A stretch of 64,000 bases of DNA from Adiantum capillus-veneris (taxonomy: Eukaryota > Streptophyta > Polypodiopsida > Polypodiales > Pteridaceae): positions 62,635,120 to 62,699,119 of the forward strand of contig CM043956.1 in the NCBI GenBank assembly GCA_014529385.2, given 5' to 3'. Below the pieces are notes generated by a model. It had not been told where the DNA came from. It was given only the letters and a program-made list of their open reading frames with translations, and did no database searches. Below are positions 61,082 through 64,000 of this stretch, piece by piece (position 1 is the stretch's first letter; each line of letters begins with the position of its first letter). A program made the translations under genes and the position numbers.

Positions 61082-64000
61082 ATGGCTGACAATATTAAAG
61101 AGAGTGAAATTAATGTTGATAACTTTGATTTTGCTCATGAGCAAGCTACTAATGATGCTTCAATGCTTGTTAATTATCTTGTTTCTAGGCTTCAACAAGC
61201 CATGGGCAATCCATCTCTCCAAAGTGAAGTGCAACGGCAGCTCCGTGCTCACGGGATTCTCCAAGCTCATCACCATGACGAGAGAACACCTAGGAAGCCT
61301 CCTTGTGAGACTACCAAAAGAGGTCTCTCTCCGATTCGGGAAGAAGAAGAGAATCCATATGAAGGGCTCAAGAACTTACTTCTTGATGATGCATCTCCTT
61401 CCCAAAGGAGAACTCAAGAGCCTCCACCGAAGGAACGAGAAAGAAGCGAGTCTCCCGCCACCTCGGCGGAGATGGCTCCACGAAGACGGCGGGCTAAACG
61501 CTCTCCATCACCACCAAAGCGGAGAAGACCATCACACTCTTCTCCACGTCATAATTCAAAGAGGGATGATAAAAAGCAAGAGAAGAAAAAGGCGAGAAAG
61601 AGGACACCCTCTTCTCCATCTTCTTCATCCTCTTCCTCTTATGAAAGCTATGGTGAAGACGACAAAGATCAAGACAAGAAAAAGGCGAGAAAGAGGTCAC
61701 CCTCTTCTCCACCTTCTTCAAATTCTTCATCTTCTGAAGAAAGTGATGGTGCAACTTTTGAACCATCAAAAAGAAGAGGCCATAGAAAATCCTATGCCGC
61801 ATGGAAGAGGTCGTCCAAGCTGAAGAAATTCAAAGAGGGGGGGAAGAGCATCTCTTTCCTTACCTATGATGGCACCTTCGGTGCTACAGACAAAGTTTTG
61901 GCCTTTATCCAGCAATTCGATGCGGCGTTTGGAGATGAGGACTTCACGGAGTCCTCTAAGCTACGCCATGTAGCTATGCACTTTCAAAAGTCCGCCAGAC
62001 AATGGTGGTCTAGCCTACGAGCCAACGGTGAAGCTCCACGAACATGGAAGGCTTTAAGAGCTTCCATTATGAAGCAGTTTTTGGCCACCGATGCCAAAGA
62101 CAAAGTACTCACCGAATGGCGAAGCTTAAAGCTCTCTCCCAATGAATCCATCCACAAATATGTAGACAAGTTTTGGGACCTACAACTCAAAGCCACTGTC
62201 TTCAAAAAGTTGGATTTTGGAGAGCAAAAGCAACAATTTTGTGCGGGCTTAACCGAAGAAATGGCGGAGTATGTCAACTCCCAAAGGCCACGTACCATAT
62301 CGGCGGTAATACACCATACTATGGTGGCCTCGCGAATCAATTTCCAAACGGGGGGTAAAAGAAATAATAAGCCCCCGGAAAACAAGGGTTCCAATGAGCC
62401 TAAGGGGAAGGACAATGTCCAAAAGTCTCCTAAGGGCAATTCCAACAAAGCTAAAGAGAAGGGAGTTTACAAAGGAAAGAATAAACTCTCTCCTGAAGAG
62501 CTTGAGCGTTATCGTAAAGATAACCGGTGTTTCAAGTGCGGCGAACAAGGGCATGCGTACCGCGCTTGTCCCCAAAAGAACAACCGCCAAGATCCTCCTA
62601 GAGCTTCTTTGGTTGAAATCCAAGAGGAGGAGATTCACCAAACTCACCACAAAGGATCTCCTCTATGCCATGCTTGGGGAAAGGTAAGAGAACATGATGC
62701 TTTTATTCTCTTTGACCCTGGTTCTACTCACAATTTTATATCTATGGAGTTAGCCACCAAGCTAGGCATACAATCCTACGAGATGGGAGATATCCTACCC
62801 GCAGACAGTGCCTTCAAGGGGCAAGAAGCTTCAGTCACTCCCTTAATCGGGAAATTGAGGCTTCATGTCCAAGGCTATGTGGACAAAGAGGATTTCTTTA
62901 TCTCTCCTCTCAAGCATGAGGATGTAATCCTAGGGGCACCATGGTTTGACCGTCTGGCTGCCCATGTTAAATTTCCTGAAAGGAGAATCTCCTTTAAGTT
63001 CAGGGAAAAGGACATGTATATAGATGCTAGGGAGATGGGTAACACCATCCCCATTGTACATACACCAGCTTTCAACAAGTCAATAAAGAGCTCTATTTCC
63101 GTGTACATGATTTTTGTTAAAGATTCTCAAAATGAACCTAATGCTTTAGCAAAAGAAAATAAAAGCAACCAAAAGGAATTAGAGTTATCCAATTTTCTCA
63201 AGGGGTTTCAAGATGTCTTTATTGACGACATCCCTTGTGAGCTACCTCCTAAACGAGGTAATGACGACCATGCAATTGAACTTCTTCCAGGAAGTTCACC
63301 GCCTAACAAACCTCCTTATAGAGTTTCTCAAGCTCAACAAGAGGAGATTATGCGGCAAGTGCATGAGTTAATTGAGAAGGGCATGGTTAGGCCTAGCTCA
63401 TCTCCATTTTGCTCACCTGTGCTATTAGTGCAAAAGAAAGACGGCACATATCGTATGTGTGTCGACTATAGAGCACTAAATAGGATCACTATCAAGAATA
63501 GGTTTCCCGTTCCACGGGTAGAAGACCTATTTGATAAGCTACAAGGATCGACCTACTTCAGTAGGATTGACCTAAAAAGTGGCTATCATCAAATAAGGAT
63601 AGTTGATCAAGACATTGTAAAGACCGCATTTCGTACTACATTTGGTCTTTACGAATACATTGTCATGCCTTTTGGCTTGACTAATGCACCAGCCACATTT
63701 AACCGCTTGATGGAGAAGCTGTTCAGGCCTCATCGAACCTTCACTGGAGTGTTCTTTGATGATATTATCATCTACTCTAATTCATTGGAGGAACACAAGC
63801 AACACCTCCAGGTAATATTTCAAGTTTTAAGAGAGAATAAACTTTATGTTAATCGAAAGAAAAGTGAATTTTTCTTGCAAGAGATTCAATATTTAGGTCA
63901 CATTATCTCTCAAGATGGAATCCAAATGGATCCATCCATATTAGAGGTAATAAAAGGATGGCCTAAACCAAGGAATCTTCATGAACTAAGAAGCTTTATA
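61082..64000 (+). CDS. Gypsy gag-pol polyprotein, 5' part (runs off the window)
   Basis: Starts MADNIKESEINVDNF at the first ATG after the leader. A Lys/Arg/Ser/Pro-rich tract (about 61470-61770) with a repeated KKKARKRTPSSP / KKKARKRSPSSP block precedes the retrotransposon gag domain (about 61850-62310, HFQKSARQWWSSL). The zinc knuckle CFKCGEQGHAYRAC is at 62528-62569 and the protease site FDPGSTHNFISMELA at about 62711. Reverse transcriptase is from about 63350: KKDGTYRMCVDYRALNRIT, FSRIDLKSGYHQIRI, and catalytic FFDDIIIYS at about 63752-63780. RNase H and integrase lie beyond the edge. Gag and pol share one frame, as in many plant chromoviruses, and the polyprotein would be cut by its own protease. 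Confidence 0.92.
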   Translation, partial: MADNIKESEINVDNFDFAHEQATNDASMLVNYLVSRLQQAMGNPSLQSEVQRQLRAHGILQAHHHDERTPRKPPCETTKRGLSPIREEEENPYEGLKNLLLDDASPSQRRTQEPPPKERERSESPATSAEMAPRRRRAKRSPSPPKRRRPSHSSPRHNSKRDDKKQEKKKARKRTPSSPSSSSSSSYESYGEDDKDQDKKKARKRSPSSPPSSNSSSSEESDGATFEPSKRRGHRKSYAAWKRSSKLKKFKEGGKSISFLTYDGTFGATDKVLAFIQQFDAAFGDEDFTESSKLRHVAMHFQKSARQWWSSLRANGEAPRTWKALRASIMKQFLATDAKDKVLTEWRSLKLSPNESIHKYVDKFWDLQLKATVFKKLDFGEQKQQFCAGLTEEMAEYVNSQRPRTISAVIHHTMVASRINFQTGGKRNNKPPENKGSNEPKGKDNVQKSPKGNSNKAKEKGVYKGKNKLSPEELERYRKDNRCFKCGEQGHAYRACPQKNNRQDPPRASLVEIQEEEIHQTHHKGSPLCHAWGKVREHDAFILFDPGSTHNFISMELATKLGIQSYEMGDILPADSAFKGQEASVTPLIGKLRLHVQGYVDKEDFFISPLKHEDVILGAPWFDRLAAHVKFPERRISFKFREKDMYIDAREMGNTIPIVHTPAFNKSIKSSISVYMIFVKDSQNEPNALAKENKSNQKELELSNFLKGFQDVFIDDIPCELPPKRGNDDHAIELLPGSSPPNKPPYRVSQAQQEEIMRQVHELIEKGMVRPSSSPFCSPVLLVQKKDGTYRMCVDYRALNRITIKNRFPVPRVEDLFDKLQGSTYFSRIDLKSGYHQIRIVDQDIVKTAFRTTFGLYEYIVMPFGLTNAPATFNRLMEKLFRPHRTFTGVFFDDIIIYSNSLEEHKQHLQVIFQVLRENKLYVNRKKSEFFLQEIQYLGHIISQDGIQMDPSILEVIKGWPKPRNLHELRSFI

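Larger units (their letters stand above)
59066..64000 (+). mobile_element. Gypsy chromovirus, 5' part (copy E), appears whole so far
   Basis: 5' LTR 59066-60664, primer site 60666-60677, leader to 61081, and a gag-pol frame from 61082 that stays open to the window edge. Same family as relic A at 2090-6754. The uninterrupted frame suggests a fairly young copy; its 3' LTR is outside the window, so age cannot be judged from LTR pairs. It inserted next to the 5' end of the DUF7869 gene, in opposite orientation. Confidence 0.92.

Noticed and set aside
61494-61802. Open frame on the minus strand within gag
   Set aside because: It is the antisense shadow of the Lys/Ser-rich gag tract and runs against a long, well-supported + strand frame.

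Overview
This window looks like plant nuclear DNA from a large, repeat-swollen genome. The signs are LTR retrotransposons primed by plant initiator-tRNA-Met and tRNA-Asp type binding sites, plant Copia and chromovirus-type Gypsy families, a MULE-like transposase with a SWIM zinc finger, and very long (GA)n and poly-G tracts. The DUF7869-type protein and the transposase recall elements I associate with ferns, lycophytes and other non-seed plants. That placement is an inference; no conserved single-copy host gene is visible to fix it.

Layout. 1-2089: Copia remnant with an LTR. 2090-6754: broken Gypsy chromovirus copy whose 3' LTR carries a 462-bp MITE. 6755-7883: tandemly repeated host sequence. 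7884-38449: best read as one very old Copia element (copia B, minus strand) whose two 183-bp LTRs have been pushed 30 kb apart by later insertions. The sequences on its outer sides join into the same host tandem repeat. Inside it lie a TATA-bearing LTR (8534-8904), a gag-like relic (13.0-14.6 kb), a nine-unit satellite of long hairpins (16.3-18.8 kb), a 1-kb all-purine minisatellite (19.7-20.7 kb), a decayed MULE-like transposase gene (20.8-24.1 kb), and two copies of a second Copia family. One of those copies holds a 5.6-kb DNA element with long inverted termini (28088-33735).

38450-54800 continues with repeats: a ~400-bp dispersed repeat split by a clean solo LTR, long stretches with no recognisable gene, motif repeats at 44.1 and 47.2 kb, another Copia relic (49.1-52.1 kb), a third copy of the second Copia family, and a Gypsy LTR followed by a tRNA-Asp type primer site. 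55145-58372 (minus) is the only long uninterrupted non-retroelement gene, 1075 codons. It has an N-terminal DUF8039-like domain, a Cys-rich region and a DUF7869/RNase-H-like core, probably transposase-related. 59066 to the right edge is the 5' part of a Gypsy chromovirus of the same family as the relic at 2090. Its gag-pol frame looks whole as far as the window reaches.

Most likely new items: (1) a DNA-transposon family with CATTAGG termini, one large and one MITE copy, both inserted without a visible target-site duplication as judged against empty-site paralogues within the window; (2) the DUF8039-DUF7869 fusion gene; (3) the tandem satellite of ~150-bp hairpins. All similarity statements come from reading the sequence; no database search or alignment program was run.
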